DNA of 64,000 bases from Cytospora piceicola (lineage: Eukaryota; Ascomycota; Sordariomycetes; Diaporthales; Cytosporaceae), in the NCBI GenBank assembly GCA_023375675.1, contig JALQBC010000004.1, positions 558,001 through 622,000 on the forward strand. The letters run 5' to 3'. Within the stretch, counting starts at the first letter, position 1. The number at the start of each line of letters is the position of its first letter. The notes below the pieces were generated by a model. That model did no database searches, had not been told where the DNA came from, and saw only the letters and a program-made list of their open reading frames with translations. Shown piece by piece: positions 1 to 12,700 of this stretch. A program made the translations under genes and the position numbers.

Positions 1-2920
1 CCCAAGGTTCGTCGGCTTAGTCGCCTGATGGTCGAGGAGACAACACTGGCTCTGGCAAGGAGAACCTTGGTGCCAGGGTCCAGCCGGGGGATGGCATGAA
101 TAGAATGTCGGCCTTATGTGGCTTTCTTTTCCTGCGGGTGGCGGTCGTAGTTGTTGGTGACTGCAAATACTTACTTGACTGTGCACAAGGTGCTGGGTCA
201 CTCCATGGTTGGAAGCTGGTGGGGCGCTCAGATGCTCCAACCGGCATTCCCTTGACTGATGGCTTGTTTTGGAACCTTGGAACATAAGAGCGGGCCTTGA
301 TGATGATGACAGGACCGAGTAGGCATAGTTGTTTGGGTTTCTACTGTTGACGACCCATCTTGGTTCGCATGGGGGACTATTCTGGGCAAATGAGATGGGA
401 TAAAATAGGGTGAGGCTTCATGGGACCCTGTGGGACTTGGGTGGAAATATGAAGAAGTAAGACCTGATTTGTTCATTTGACCAGTCTTTGCTTACTCAGG
501 GCCAACATAACCCCTCCAACCTCCAGCTCTCAAACGGAGGGTAAAACGGAGAGCAGTCTTTCGATATTGCGAACATCTATATCATTACAATTCTGGCCGT
601 ACAATTAACCATTTACATATTTCGCAGAAGTAGATGATGCTCAAAGCGAACCATCTATGGATGTCAAGCAGGTCTAGCCTAGCGATACTCGGGTGATGCA
701 AGGCATTACCTGTGGAAATCAAATAGTCAGAAATATTCAGGAGTGTTTGTCCTGACATTCCTCTCAAGTGTATAGCCTATGCCCTACTGCACATGTGTAC
801 TATGGGAGCCTTTCTCCTGTTCATAGATTCAGAGTAGACCGGAAGACCCGAATTGGACATCGGGAAGGCACACGGTCAAAACACGCCATAGGTTGTAATG
901 TTCCGCCCATCAGCTAACGGATACTAGTGGCTGAGCATCTCGTCTCAACGGTCATATTGGTGAATGGAATACATACGACATGTACTCTCATGCACCTCTG
1001 TGTATACCTGGGTACCCAGTACGTCATCCACCACCCAGAGAAACGAAGTCCACACTCACGGATGAGTACGCGAGATGCGAGACGTTTCCACAAAAGGTGG
1101 CTCGAGCTTCGATGTGCCGGCGTGGACCCAGAAACCCCGGTCGGTTGGAGATCAATCTGCGCAGGGCGGTCCTCGAATGTACGGTCTTTGTCATCAGAAT
1201 CGACTTTCTAGGACCAGGCACGGGCGGGCAGGGCAGGCTAGACGTGCCAAAAGGCTCGCAGATCCGGTCCTGTCCACCGTACTGCGTAAATCAAGGCCGC
1301 GTCTAGACCGAATCATGGAAATGAGCCTCAAGGCTACGACCAGACCTTAGTTCAAGCCACAGCGTACTGGGTACAGTAAGTACTGGGGTAGGTGGGGACG
1401 AGTACTGCCCTCCGCTATTTCTGTATGTAGGTATACCGTGGTACTTACAACGCAGAATGGCTGGAGTCCCGCGTCCGGGGACCCAGGCGCGCTTAGTACC
1501 CTGGTACCGTGGGGGATAAGTGGGTTCGCTGCAGGTATGGCGAGAGGATCACCGGCAGAAGTGGACTTCAGACACGCCGTGGATCCTTTAATCTGGATGT
1601 CACTCTTCCCGGGGGTGAGCCTATCCAGCCGCGGATCGAAGAATGACAGTGGAGACCGGAAACGACCTCGGATCCGAAAGCGAAATGCCAGCAATGAGAC
1701 ATTCAAGCGGCTGATGGTGGAGAGAAGAAACAAAACGCCAAGAAACAATTCCGTCGTGGTTCTCCATCGGTTTTGTCCATGGAAACAATGGGGTTGCTGT
1801 TTCTTTTCCCCATGGAACCATTGGATTAGCCCGATCCTCCTGCTCAACGGTCGGGGGAAGAAAAGCAAGCAGACATTCCGTGTAACCGCGATATGGCCAC
1901 TGGGCAACTGCGCAGCCGCTTCCGCGTCCTGTATACGGACGTCGTGGTCCGCCTCAGCCACGCGTACCGTACCATACTTTCCCGATGGCATAACGGGATT
2001 GATTGCACAACGGCTACCTGCCGTTGCTTCTGTGCGCCCTCTGGAGCCGGCCAGAGCGCTTCGTAGCGGCCTCCTCAATGGGCCGCGTCGCCTCGGAGTG
2101 CGCCCTAACTTGCCGTGTGTGGTGACAATGCGCACCCGTGAAGGAGGGAAAGAAGGGCATTTGTGTAGCTATCACTTGTGGGACGGTGCCCCCAGCCTCG
2201 AACCGAACCCGAGCCACGAGCGCCGGGCCGGATTTGGCGCCTTGTGGGAGGTTCCTCAGGAAACGGACCCAAATCCAACGCCACACCAGCTCGAAAGCTT
2301 CCCCATGATGCTGCCGGTGCAGGAAGAAAAAAGAGCTGCAGTGGGGTTTGGTCTCTTACCATTTCCCAATGCGAAGACGACCGCGAAAGTGTCGAGAACA
2401 AGTCTCAGAAAACCCTTGTTGCTTACCATGTGCACTGCAGTACAGCGCGATGAACTCCTACCATGCAGGTAGAACAAAAACGACCAAAAACCAAACTCGA
2501 TGTCCGTCACCGTCCTGGCTTGGCCTGAAAGATGCATAACTTGATGGTGGCCCCGAGGTCAAAGGTAGAGATTCAAGTTTCTCGAGCGTACTCGCTAGTT
2601 TGGTGGCACCAAAATGCGAAAGAGTGTATTGTCAGTCAGTCGACAATTGTGACAGTCGGTAGGTGGTGTCCAATAGTAACCCTAAAAGACGGTATCTCGG
2701 ATCTGATGGATCAATTGATCTGATGGTCGACATAAGTTCTGTCACTTCACCGCCGCCATCCTATTCCCGAGCACGACGCAGCTAATCTGTACAAGTACCC
2801 CTGGTGGTGGCATGTTAGAGGCATCATGCAGGTACAAAGACGTGTAGTATTGCTTGCGGCGCCAACTCCTTTTCGGGTATTGTATTGCCGGGCTCTCTCC
2901 GCGCAACTTGAACGGGTCCC

Positions 2921-2964
2921 AAGAAAGAGAGAGAGAGAGAAAAGAAAAGAAAAAAAAAAGAAAA
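2921..2964. repeat. Purine (GA/AAAG) tract
   Basis: A run of GA dinucleotides followed by AAAG/A-rich sequence, purine-only for over 40 bases. Low-complexity intergenic DNA. Confidence 0.85.
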
Positions 2965-4169
2965 TGACTCCTGGATTTATCATATCATCAAGACGAAGAG
3001 AGCCCCAATCTTCGCTCCAATCAGGTGACAACCACTGATACACCAAAGTACGTCGCGTGTGCGTATCGCATCGACAGAGAGTTAACAATCGTGAAAAGGA
3101 GTACTTGGTAGATGTCGAAGGATTTGACGTACAACAGCGATCTGAAAGTAGGAAACCGTGACGAATTGGCGAGCTGAACACGCTGCTCTTACTCAACGAG
3201 CGTTCCATTGATGGCCAGATCCAGCGTCCGTCATCTCTGTAAGGCTGACGATTAAAAAGTCAATTCCGCACAACATACCGCAGCGTAGCGTTCGGCAATG
3301 GTCGGTGATAGGAGTCTGGCTGGTTTGCCGATCATGAATCGCTGGTGAATCTGGGATCCAGCTGATGGATCATGAAGATGAACCGAAGTATGATCCACTT
3401 GTAGGGAAACTGTGGACCCGTTGACGCCCCTGAAATGAGCCTCTTGTGGGCGAGACCAGTGGCTGTCATGGGTCATGCTGTCTCAACCGATTAACATGTT
3501 TCTTGCCTCTGTGGCTGAGACGAGGAAGCTGCTATCTGTATTCTGGAAGGTTACCAGGTTCAGGCCGTGAGGTGATGATGTTCTTCACCTGCAAGTTTTC
3601 ATGGTGCGCTAACGCTCATGGCCCGAATGATGAGCCCGCCAACGATCCGTCAGGCATGCCACGAAAAACGACGAATTCGGCCTGAACATCCTGCATGCCT
3701 TGTTTGGGTGGATTTCCCGCATATTTTTGAAGTTCAGCTAACAAACTGCAAGGTGAGAAGTGACGAGTGGGATGAGCTGGTGGGGTAGCCCCTATTCCGT
3801 ACAACGCAACACGATGTAGAGGTTTTGGTACTAATGACTGATAGTAATAATAGTCAGAAGACTGCTGCTGCTGATGAGCCTCATTATCAGGGTTCCCCAC
3901 GCGAACTTAAGATTCCGTTAGACTGGGGGTGAAACGGCTGGGTCTTATCCTCTGTCTCTCTCTTGACTAGGTAGTTCTTGGTTGTGACAGCGCATCTCCC
4001 GGTGCTCCACTGATCTCGCAGACCAGACATTTAGAGCGAGTTCTCGAACCTGACATAAGTAAGGCTTCCAAGGTTGGTATGTATAAGTGGCCAGCATCCG
4101 CAATAATGGCACTGGCGTTTGAAGGGAAGGCCGGCCCGCCAGCTGATATGGTGTACGGATCCGTGATCA

Positions 4170-4212
4170 GGTACCTACCGTATCTAGACTACCCAGGTAC
4201 CCAGGTACCTAG
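4170..4212. repeat. Cluster of GGTACC/TACCTA palindromic words
   Basis: Three GGTACC-type 6-mers (GGTACCTA, CAGGTACCCAGG, GGTACCTAG) in about 40 bp. The same palindromic words recur in other intergenic regions of the window (44.7, 46.2, 55.3 and 55.7 kb). Confidence 0.6.
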
Positions 4213-4853
4213 CTCGTAGCCCGTGATGGTTGTCCAAACCCTGACTAAAGATGAAACGATGGAGAATGTCGATCTATAGCCCTTTCTGGAAATCTTTCTT
4301 TGGTGTGTGTGTCTGTGCGAAAAGAGAACAAAGCAACTAGAAGTCACATTGCCAAGTCATTGCAAAGACGGTGACGGTGACAGGCACAACGGAGGACGGC
4401 GGGTATGTGCGCTAATGAGCGATTTCCGCCAACGACGCGGAAGCGCCTTCGCGCCTTCCTTCCTTCCTCCCACACACATTCAGACAATTCTTCTCAACCA
4501 CTGAGCACCTGGGCAGGCACTACACAGTAAGTACCTTGGTAAGCACGTACTTGGTTTACATAACAAAACGGTCAACGTCATAACCTCGGAATGTACTTAC
4601 CCTTCCAAGCCACTACTGTCAACCGACGACCGCCTTAGACGCACTCACTTTTCAACCCCGAGGCTACGGAACTATTTCCCGTTGGGCGCAGTACTCAGTG
4701 CTGGATTTTAAGTGATACCCGTGTACCCCACAACTGCCAGGACCACAGTCACTACCGGTGGCCACCGATCCACCTGGGTATCTATCTATCTGGCTGCCGC
4801 ACACGCAACAAGCGCAAGTGGAAAGCATCACGGCGGACGACAATCGCAGAATG

Positions 4854-4898
4854 CTACTACTACCTAGGTACTGCTACTACTACTACTACTACTACTAC
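4854..4898. repeat. (CTA)n microsatellite
   Basis: Trinucleotide CTA repeats, with the longest run of about eight units at 4874-4898, interrupted upstream by CCTAGGTACTG. Intergenic. Confidence 0.85.
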
Positions 4899-7129
4899 AA
4901 CCGCAACCACAACCACTACAACATACTACAATTACATACCACTTGATTATGGCGACGTGACACATAGGTGTCATGGGCTGGCCCGACACCCCTCCCTTTC
5001 GACTAGCTTCACCATCATTATGCATTGTCAACGGTTGGTTGGCACATCAGCCTACGGCTCTTTCGGGACATCTTACCTACCACTCATGTCCATGGACGCG
5101 GACCCAACCAGCTATCTGTTCTCGTTGCAGCCATGGAGACAGATGCATGACCGCACCTCTCCGTTGAACAATTGGGAAACCGGGGATTTGACAGGGCAGC
5201 CCTTAACGGCCGCCTCCCCCCAACATAATATGCGGGCTGGCTTACTATGTGACGTGCCATGTCCTCTTTAGACATGCGACTACCTTACTTCAAGCATGCA
5301 TGCCAGTTGCTACTAGCAAGTCGTCCGGCCTCAGGAGGAGACAGATAACTGATTGTGTCCTCAGCAGGCGTACGCCGTGTACTGTATATGATCCTGGCTC
5401 GGGTTGCGCCGCTTTCAGCAGAGCAAACATAATGGCTGCGACAGGGCTGTCTACCCCCTCCCAAATTTCTTGCATTGGCAGAAGTACATACATAAAGATG
5501 AGATACGTCCAAGTCTCGAGCATATACATCTGCAAGCTGACAGGGCCCCGGCATAAAGCCGGGATATACCTCGTCAGCGATCTGGCCATCTTCCTACATA
5601 TTCTTCAGACCCCTGCTACCCTGTCAGCCTGTGCGGTACATCGAAGCCATATTCAACTGGGATCAAGCATCATCGACGCAAACCCCTGGTTATCCCCACC
5701 TCCCGCACCACCTTCGAACTCATCCTTGCAGGCAGGCCTTCATCAAGCACTGTCCAGCAACTGTTGTGCTCCCCATCCTATCGGCCAATTTTGTGTGGCT
5801 GCTCCGGCCAGTTTCGCAACAAGACTGGTAGTGGGCCTTCTGTTAAGCCCCAGTTTCTTTCTCAAGTATGTACTTTACTATGTACGTACCGATGGGATGC
5901 CGGCTGACTTCTGACCCATCCTGCAGGACACGCGCAGTACTATGTAATATCCCCCTTCCCGAGGACACGCCCCTGTTTGCAGTCCCAAGATGCTAACCAT
6001 ACACCCATCCCTGAGCGCATTTTCCTCATTGGTCAAAGCCCAGGGAAGTCTCGACAACGGTCATGCTTTCACCCGTGGAGTCAATACAGGACTAATGTAA
6101 TGAAGGACCAATGGAGGTAGTTTAGACATCCCAGACGAGACGGTTCGCTGCGTTCACTGCACAGTACAGATGCATCCTTATTCTTCTGTGCCTGACCCTG
6201 CCTCCCCACCACTGACATCTGGGCTTCTCGGCAGCTTGCCTCCCAAAGTAAGCATTGTGTTTTGTCGACTCCTCAGCGCCAGTCGTCCATATGGCTTCTG
6301 GTTCGACTTGCCCATACTACACGATTACATACTCGTCCTTGCCTTTGTAGAGGGCGGAGGACTTCACACGGCCCTAAACCCCGGAATTGATTTGTATATT
6401 CAGTACTTCAACCGTATGCTTATTACTGTTCTCTGTTCCTCCTACGCAACTGCTCCTCCTTCTCTTGGTTGGTCTTGGTTGTCAACAGCACACCATTGTC
6501 TATTCAGCCGAGAGTTCTGTGACCCAACCTTCTTGGCCTGCCTGCTTTTTATCGTTCCTAGCCAACCTTAACCTTGTCCAAAAGGGAAGAATAAAAAGGC
6601 CCTGGCTCAGGTCCAAGCCGAGACGCCCTACCATTACAACCGAGAATATTACGACCTCGTTCCTCCTCGCAGTCTTCTCTTGCGTCACGGAGTCCTGGGA
6701 AGGCGCCGCACCAGGGTGGCTCGAAGAAATACCCACTGTCTTTGATGAAGTACCAGGTACATTCTTCCCATTGCCAGGGCCCAGCATCCAGTTGCCCGTG
6801 CAGGCCCTGTCATTGTATTCGGATTCTGCCCTGGGATTTCTCCGTCTACCTAGTCTGGTGGTGGTACCTCAGGCCCTAGTTCCATCTGTGTTGTACTAAA
6901 GTACGAAGGTTCCTCCTCCACAAGGGCGACCTCGTTGCTACCACGGCTATTTCTAAACCATATGCAGGCCAGGGACCTGTCACTTCCAGCAACACCTTAA
7001 AATCGACCAACCCTGCCGGCTCCAGTCTCTTGAGACCTCCAGTCATATACGAGCAGTTCATTGTCCAGACTTGAGGACCTTCACACAACCCTCCTTCCCA
7101 GCCCTTCTTTTGTCTGTTCTGTACGGGAA

Positions 7130-7137
7130 CATATAAA
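7130..7137 (+). promoter_or_regulatory. Possible TATA-like element
   Basis: CATATAAA lies about 430 bp upstream of the first in-frame ATG of the homeobox gene and is followed by pyrimidine-rich sequence. It could be a core promoter element, but no transcript start can be seen from sequence. Confidence 0.25.
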
Positions 7138-7561
7138 CTTCAACTCGAAACTTGTCCTCGGATTACGAAGGTCACTGTTCGTGTGATCTATCTACCCGAC
7201 CAAGTCGACTTCCACTATACACCATCTACACTCGTCTTCTGTTTTGGAGCTGGCCCTCGACCCTGGCCTTCGCCGACTTGCACTGTATCTTGAGCAGTAG
7301 CGGTACACTGCCTTCGCGGATCTGGGTGACCTGATTCGATCCTGGGGAAAAGCCTACCGGGTCGAAAGCTGGTATCCATCTTCATAACACTTCTTTTGGC
7401 TGATATCTGTGTCCGTTTACTGGGTGTCGACACGCTCTACAACCTGACCTGTCCTTCGTTTACGGTACGACGACGCCGCAGATTTTCGACAATTCGACCG
7501 ATTCATACTTGAGAGACACGGCGAACTGTTTCCCAGGAGCCACTGATAGACCTTCTTTCCA

Positions 7562-9792
7562 ATGCTCGTTTCCAGGCAACACGATTCCGTGCAGAACCAC
7601 TGGTCTATGAGCAAACACGAGACCATCTACCACAAGCCAGCATCTAGTCCACGCATGTCGAACAACTTTGACGCACCGCTGTCAACACAGTCCGAGTGGC
7701 ACGGGCAACAGTATTCCTTCATTCCTCCTGGCGGGAACCCCATCTACGCTCAGTCTTATAACCATGGCACGGCTTCGAACGGACACTCCGACTCTCGGGC
7801 GCGTCCCCGTAGTGCAGTGGATACTGGCGGTGCCATGGACATAGAGCCCAAGGCGGAAACGAGCACTATGGGTCCTTCTCAAGGCCACCGACGGAGCATC
7901 GATGCCATGGGCTTGCGACAACAAAGGGAGCGGTCGCCTACTGCCGAGAATTCAGCAGCACACGGCGAATCATATGCGCACAAGGCAGCAGAATCTACGC
8001 ACGAGGGATCAGTGGGGTCGAGAGACACACGAGGAATGTCCCTTGCGTCCAACCCAATTAGCTCAGGTTCCTCTGCAGGTCAAGGCCCGGAGCTACCACC
8101 AAGTCAGTCAGGCAACGACGACCACTCAAGCAAGCAAGAGGATGATGATGAAGTCATAGACGAGTACGAAATGGCCGAGGGGGACGGAGAAGCCGCCTTG
8201 CAACAGATGACACCTGCTGAGAGGACTGCAGCGCGGAGGAAGATGAAAAGATTCAGGTAAGGCTCGGGAACGATATAGTATAGCCACCGAGATGCTGACT
8301 CTTTATCAGGCTCACCCACCAACAAACAAGGTTTTTGATGAGCGAGTTTGCGAAACAGCCGCATCCGGATGCCGCGCATAGGGAGCGGTTGTCGCGAGAG
8401 ATTCCTGGTTTGAGCCCTCGTCAAGTGCAAGTTTGGTTCCAAAACAGGTAAGTCACCTTTTTGCAAAGACGCCAACGACCATGCCATGCTCATAATGTCC
8501 TCCAGACGTGCGAAGATCAAGCGCTTGACAGCCGATGACCGAGAACGCATGATCAAGATGCGGGCTGTTCCTGATGACTTCGACAATGTCCAGGCACTTC
8601 ATTCTCCATATGGCGCTGTCCACGGCCTCGGTACCCCGATGGCCTCTCCAGTGGGGTTTGGTCCTGGATCATATCCGGAACATCTCATGAGGGGACCACT
8701 GGTGGTGGATGTAAGAAGGGCAGAAGGCAACGACCACATGTCTCCTACCGGACTCAGTCCATCCTTTGGAAACATTGGGTTCAACTCACCAGCGTCCATG
8801 AGCAACCCAGAAATGTTGTCACCTCTGTCTCAGGAACCCAGCGATCGGTATGATTATTCAAATCATATGGCTCCGATGAGTGGAGGGCCTAGAACATCTA
8901 ACCCCTTCACACGGCAGAGTAACTTGGATACGAACCTGTCCATGCACAACCATCACTCGAGGCAGCAGATGAGGCCTCTGCAGCCTCTCCAGCTCCGAGA
9001 AACGCTTTCACGGTCCAGACCTGACAGCCTCCAATCACCACTAAGATCTAGCATGTCCTGGAAAGGCGATTCGATTGATTACGCAAATTACAGTGGAAGC
9101 TCTCAAGCCTTGAGCGGACGACAACACTCTGTCTATCAGGCCCAAGAAGGACTCAGCGGTCCTCCAACCACGGTAGGGGCTTATGAGACAAGCAATTATG
9201 CTGGTAAGTCGCAGAAGAATACGGCCTCGAACTTGAGCTACGTACTGAAAAGAAGTCTTTAGGCTCAACTGTACCGTCACCCACCCACATGACCTACCCA
9301 AACTTTCAGTCAAACTCCTTCCAAAACTCCCAAAATCGCTCGCGTATTCGTGCCTCCTCCGCCACTCTTCCACTCGGCCTCGACCTAAGCCCGCAGCGAT
9401 CTTATTCCAGCTCTCAGCAAGGTTCCCGCTCCGCCACTTCACCTTCTCACCGGCACGCTGCCGTCACATCTGCGCCTTACTCTACCGGCTTCTCTACCTC
9501 GCCGCTGAGCGCACCGAGCGATATGTCCCTGCCAAGGACTTCAGGATTCCCCGCAAGACCTCATGACTACTCTGTGCCGCATATGAGCGCACCGATTGCG
9601 CCGCCGAATGACTTCTCACAGGCCTTCCAGAACTTGAGCTCAGGACCGAGCACAAGGACACCAATGAGGGATGCTTTTGGGGGTGGCGGCCCACTGGGAG
9701 GGAATAGAAGCAACGAGGACTACAGAGGCACAGGGGGCGAGCTAGAGAGGAAGAGGAGCTTTACGATTCCGCATGGAGGCCCGGCGCCTTGA
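7562..9792 (+). CDS. Homeobox transcription factor (Htf1/HOX-type, conidiation-regulator class)
   Basis: A nuclear DNA-binding regulator. Four exons keep phase: 7562-8256, 8310-8447, 8506-9203 and 9263-9792, with introns of 53, 58 and 59 bp. The product is 686 aa from the first ATG; in-frame ATGs at 7607 and 7655 are alternative starts, and MSNNF at 7655 is plausible. The homeodomain spans roughly residues 224-283 and is split by introns 1 and 2. It has the helix-3 core VWFQNRRAKIKR and upstream LTHQQTRFLMSEF. The rest is low-complexity: an acidic stretch just before the homeodomain (EDDDEVIDEYEMAEGDGE) and Ser/Pro/Gln-rich tails. The region after the homeodomain (TADDRERMIKMRAVPDD) resembles my recollection of the filamentous-fungal Htf1/MoHOX2 group, which controls conidium formation; that assignment is inference. 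It sits alone in a gene-poor block, as developmental regulators often do. Confidence 0.92.
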
Positions 9793-12700
9793 AGCAGCTG
9801 AACGAGAGTGACGAGTGATTTACAGGGATGAAGTGAATTATTTTTGTCCCGGATGGAGCGAAAGATTGCATGGAAATAAGGCGTTTGGGATATTAGGCAA
9901 GGGCGGAATAGGCGCGCAAGGATCACAACACATGGCTTTCCAGGACGCTCGAGCCCATCCGTTCTTTCAGCCTGACAGAATCTACATCTACTCTTCTGGG
10001 TTTTGAAGCCACAACCTTGGTGCCAATGAAGCCGCTGGGTTTGGGATTGTATTCCTTCTGCTAGATTCGAGAGCAGGTTACATAGCCCACCATCGAGGAT
10101 TCGGACGGGCTGGGACCTGCGAGACACAAATCTTCCTTTTCATCAAAACGGCTAGAGGGAAACGACGCTGACATATCACGGCGACGGCGCATAATCCGGT
10201 TGCAATAAGGGGGACCCAAAAATTTTTGAGGGTTGGGAGGCATGAGGTCGGGCACTGGGACATCACTGGCAAGGAGGGGGCGGCGCCACATGAGGCGCGA
10301 CCACCAGATGCATCGAACCGCCGCTGTACCGAACCTTGGAACCAAACCCGATGAAGGGCTACATGTCTTTCACCTCTGGCTATGATTATCTGAGCAAGAT
10401 AAACCGACCACGGTTACATTCCATCCTTTTCCTCTGCCGGCCCCCAACGACACCAGAGACAAGGCTGGCCTGGCCAGCCCGGAGCAAGTCTTGGGACGAG
10501 ATGGGGGTGAAGAGAATGCCACAAGCTGGCCTTCTCAGATAACATGGCCCGAGCGGTTTCTGCTGGTACAAGCTATTCTCTTTTTGGAGGTTTTGTCGTT
10601 TTGAATCTACTTTTGTTTGCTTCATGTAAAAAGCCGAATTGCTTCTTCCTGTCTGAGTACCGCTTTTGTGCAGTGCACAATTTGCTTAACGGCCAGTGCT
10701 CGTCCTTTCCACCATCCATTATATGATAGCTGCTTTTGAGTTGGTTTCGACCCGGGCTGGCTAGGTTATTGGTTCAAGATACCTGTATGTAGTGTGTGGG
10801 GTTTACCGCTATTGTGGTCCATGATGGCATATGGCATATTGATGTTCAGTATATTAAGATTGCTGTTGCACCAGCTTCAGCTTACATGATTGGTAGTACT
10901 TACCATGCCGTTCGCGATGTGTGAAAGCAGGCTACAAGTTAATAGTAACTTGTACTTGACTACCCCGGTCGGCACGCCATCATTCGACTACAGCTCAGCC
11001 ACAGCCTCTGGGCTTCACGCGCAGCACCTGCATCCGAGCATTCATCCCTAGTCACGAATCATGTTACCGTTATCACGTACATTACACCCACCTGGCGTGC
11101 CTTATGTTCGGTACTTGGACTGGGCAGAATTAAGCTTAAAAACCATGGAGTGACATCCGGTGAGCCAACTCGGCTTCGCAGCACGCCCAAGACACACAAG
11201 GGTTTAGATCCCGTACTCCATCCATACTTGGCTAGCTCCCTCCCGCCCCGCAGGCTCCATAACGATGACCTATTTCATGACCCAAACCGGGCCTTCTCAC
11301 GGGCTGCATAGTGCGTCTGCAGCTGAAATCAGCTGATTGTCGAGGCAGCTGGTGCGGAAGCAGGTTTCAGAAGTGGTGGGGGCCAGCCTGGGGGGTGGGT
11401 ATTTGTCGGTGTGAGGAGGCTTCTGTGTAGGTACGTATGTACGCCAGAGTTGCCTTCTCAGGCGCGGAAGGAAGAGCCGCCAGCTACGTGGGGCCTCGGT
11501 GGTTCTAGAAGGGGAGAGCGCCATGGTGATCAGCTACTTACAGCAAGTAAGAGGCCTTGAGAGCCCTGCTTGCTAAGCAGACGCGGTGACGCTCGCATTG
11601 CAGAAGCAAGAAGGCAAGCAGACCGTCACAGTCATGGGCAATGCCGCATCTTGTGCGCGCGTCTGGCGCGGAACGTTCCTCGGGGCGCAAGAACGGTTGG
11701 GCGGCAGACCGCCTGCATTTCCCGGCGCGTCTGATATGCTTGCTTTTCTTCAGCACCACGGAAATAAGGACAACCCAAGGTCGGTATGGAGACTTGTAGG
11801 TTCCCGTTACCCATATTCACGAGGGGGCAAAGTCAAGCAACGTCAGCCTCGTACTGTATCCATCAAAATTCAGAGGCTGGAGTGTGGGCTGATCTCATCA
11901 GAGGGTGTGAAGATAGCAGGAACCTTCGGGTCCGCGACTGGTCCGAAGTCTGGAAAGAAGTTGCAACAAAAGACGGATAAGTCACATGTGCCCTATACAT
12001 CAAAGCCTCGTGCAATTTTGCAGGGAGGTAGGTGGACCGACATCGTGAGACTTGACGCATCCTCCGCGTTGACTGACAAGCTGTTGTGCACTGCATAAAG
12101 CATGAGAGTGACACACAGATGTCCAACTTGGCCAAAGCTCGAGATTTGTTTGTGTGTGCGACCGCCCATTCTTTTCCAGAGGGATAGCAAAGAAATGACT
12201 GCACGTCCGTCGCGAGAGAATGTATCCAAGAGCTGACCCCGAATGGTAGACAATTTGCGAGAGACAGTAGCAGGGGGCTCATTCACCCGATATCTCCCCG
12301 AGGGTCGCCAGTCTCGCTCGCAGAGAAGGCCATTACGGCGGTGGCCCAGACTGGGCCTCGCCTGTGTAACTCATAGTGTCTCTCTTTTACGTGGAGAAGA
12401 TAGATCGTGATTCATCATGTCTGCTCTTCTCGTGCGAACTGCCCCCGGGCGGAGTCCGATATTGCGAGGTCATTGTAGGTGCTATGGCCGTGCATGAGAC
12501 TTTGTCATATACAGCTTTTCCAGAAACAAGTCTACAGGTGCGGAAGACTTGTTGAAGATTCGTTGAAGATTTGTGTCTCAGAGTTGCATATGTCTGTATC
12601 CAGATCCAGATCTACTGCCATTGCTATTTCCCTTGTCGCTGCCAGGTACGGGGCGACAGTACCAGCGGACGAAACGATCGACACTCGTCGACACCGAGTG

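Larger units (their letters stand above)
1..7561. other. Long non-coding 5' flank of the homeobox gene
   Basis: No recognisable gene in 7.5 kb. Open frames exist on both strands, the longest at 1438-2472, but they overlap each other in opposite directions, many begin with non-ATG codons, and their translations show no family, domain or believable composition. The stretch has simple repeats, GGTACC/CCTAGG palindromes and, from about 6.2 kb, a pyrimidine-rich character like fungal promoter/leader DNA. It is best read as the regulatory region and possible long leader of the homeobox gene at 7562. A non-coding transcript cannot be excluded. Confidence 0.6.

Noticed and set aside
1750..1830. Repeated CCATGGAA...CATTGG / CAATGG words suggesting a mobile-element end
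   Set aside because: Short imperfect copies only; no target-site duplication, transposase or long inverted repeat nearby.
1438..2472. 344-codon plus-strand open frame
   Set aside because: Begins with GTG, overlaps a 262-codon frame on the other strand, has no recognisable domain and an odd composition; most likely chance in GC-rich non-coding DNA.
5249..5914. 221-codon plus-strand open frame
   Set aside because: Starts with GTG, Cys/Ser-rich without domain, overlaps opposing frames of similar quality.
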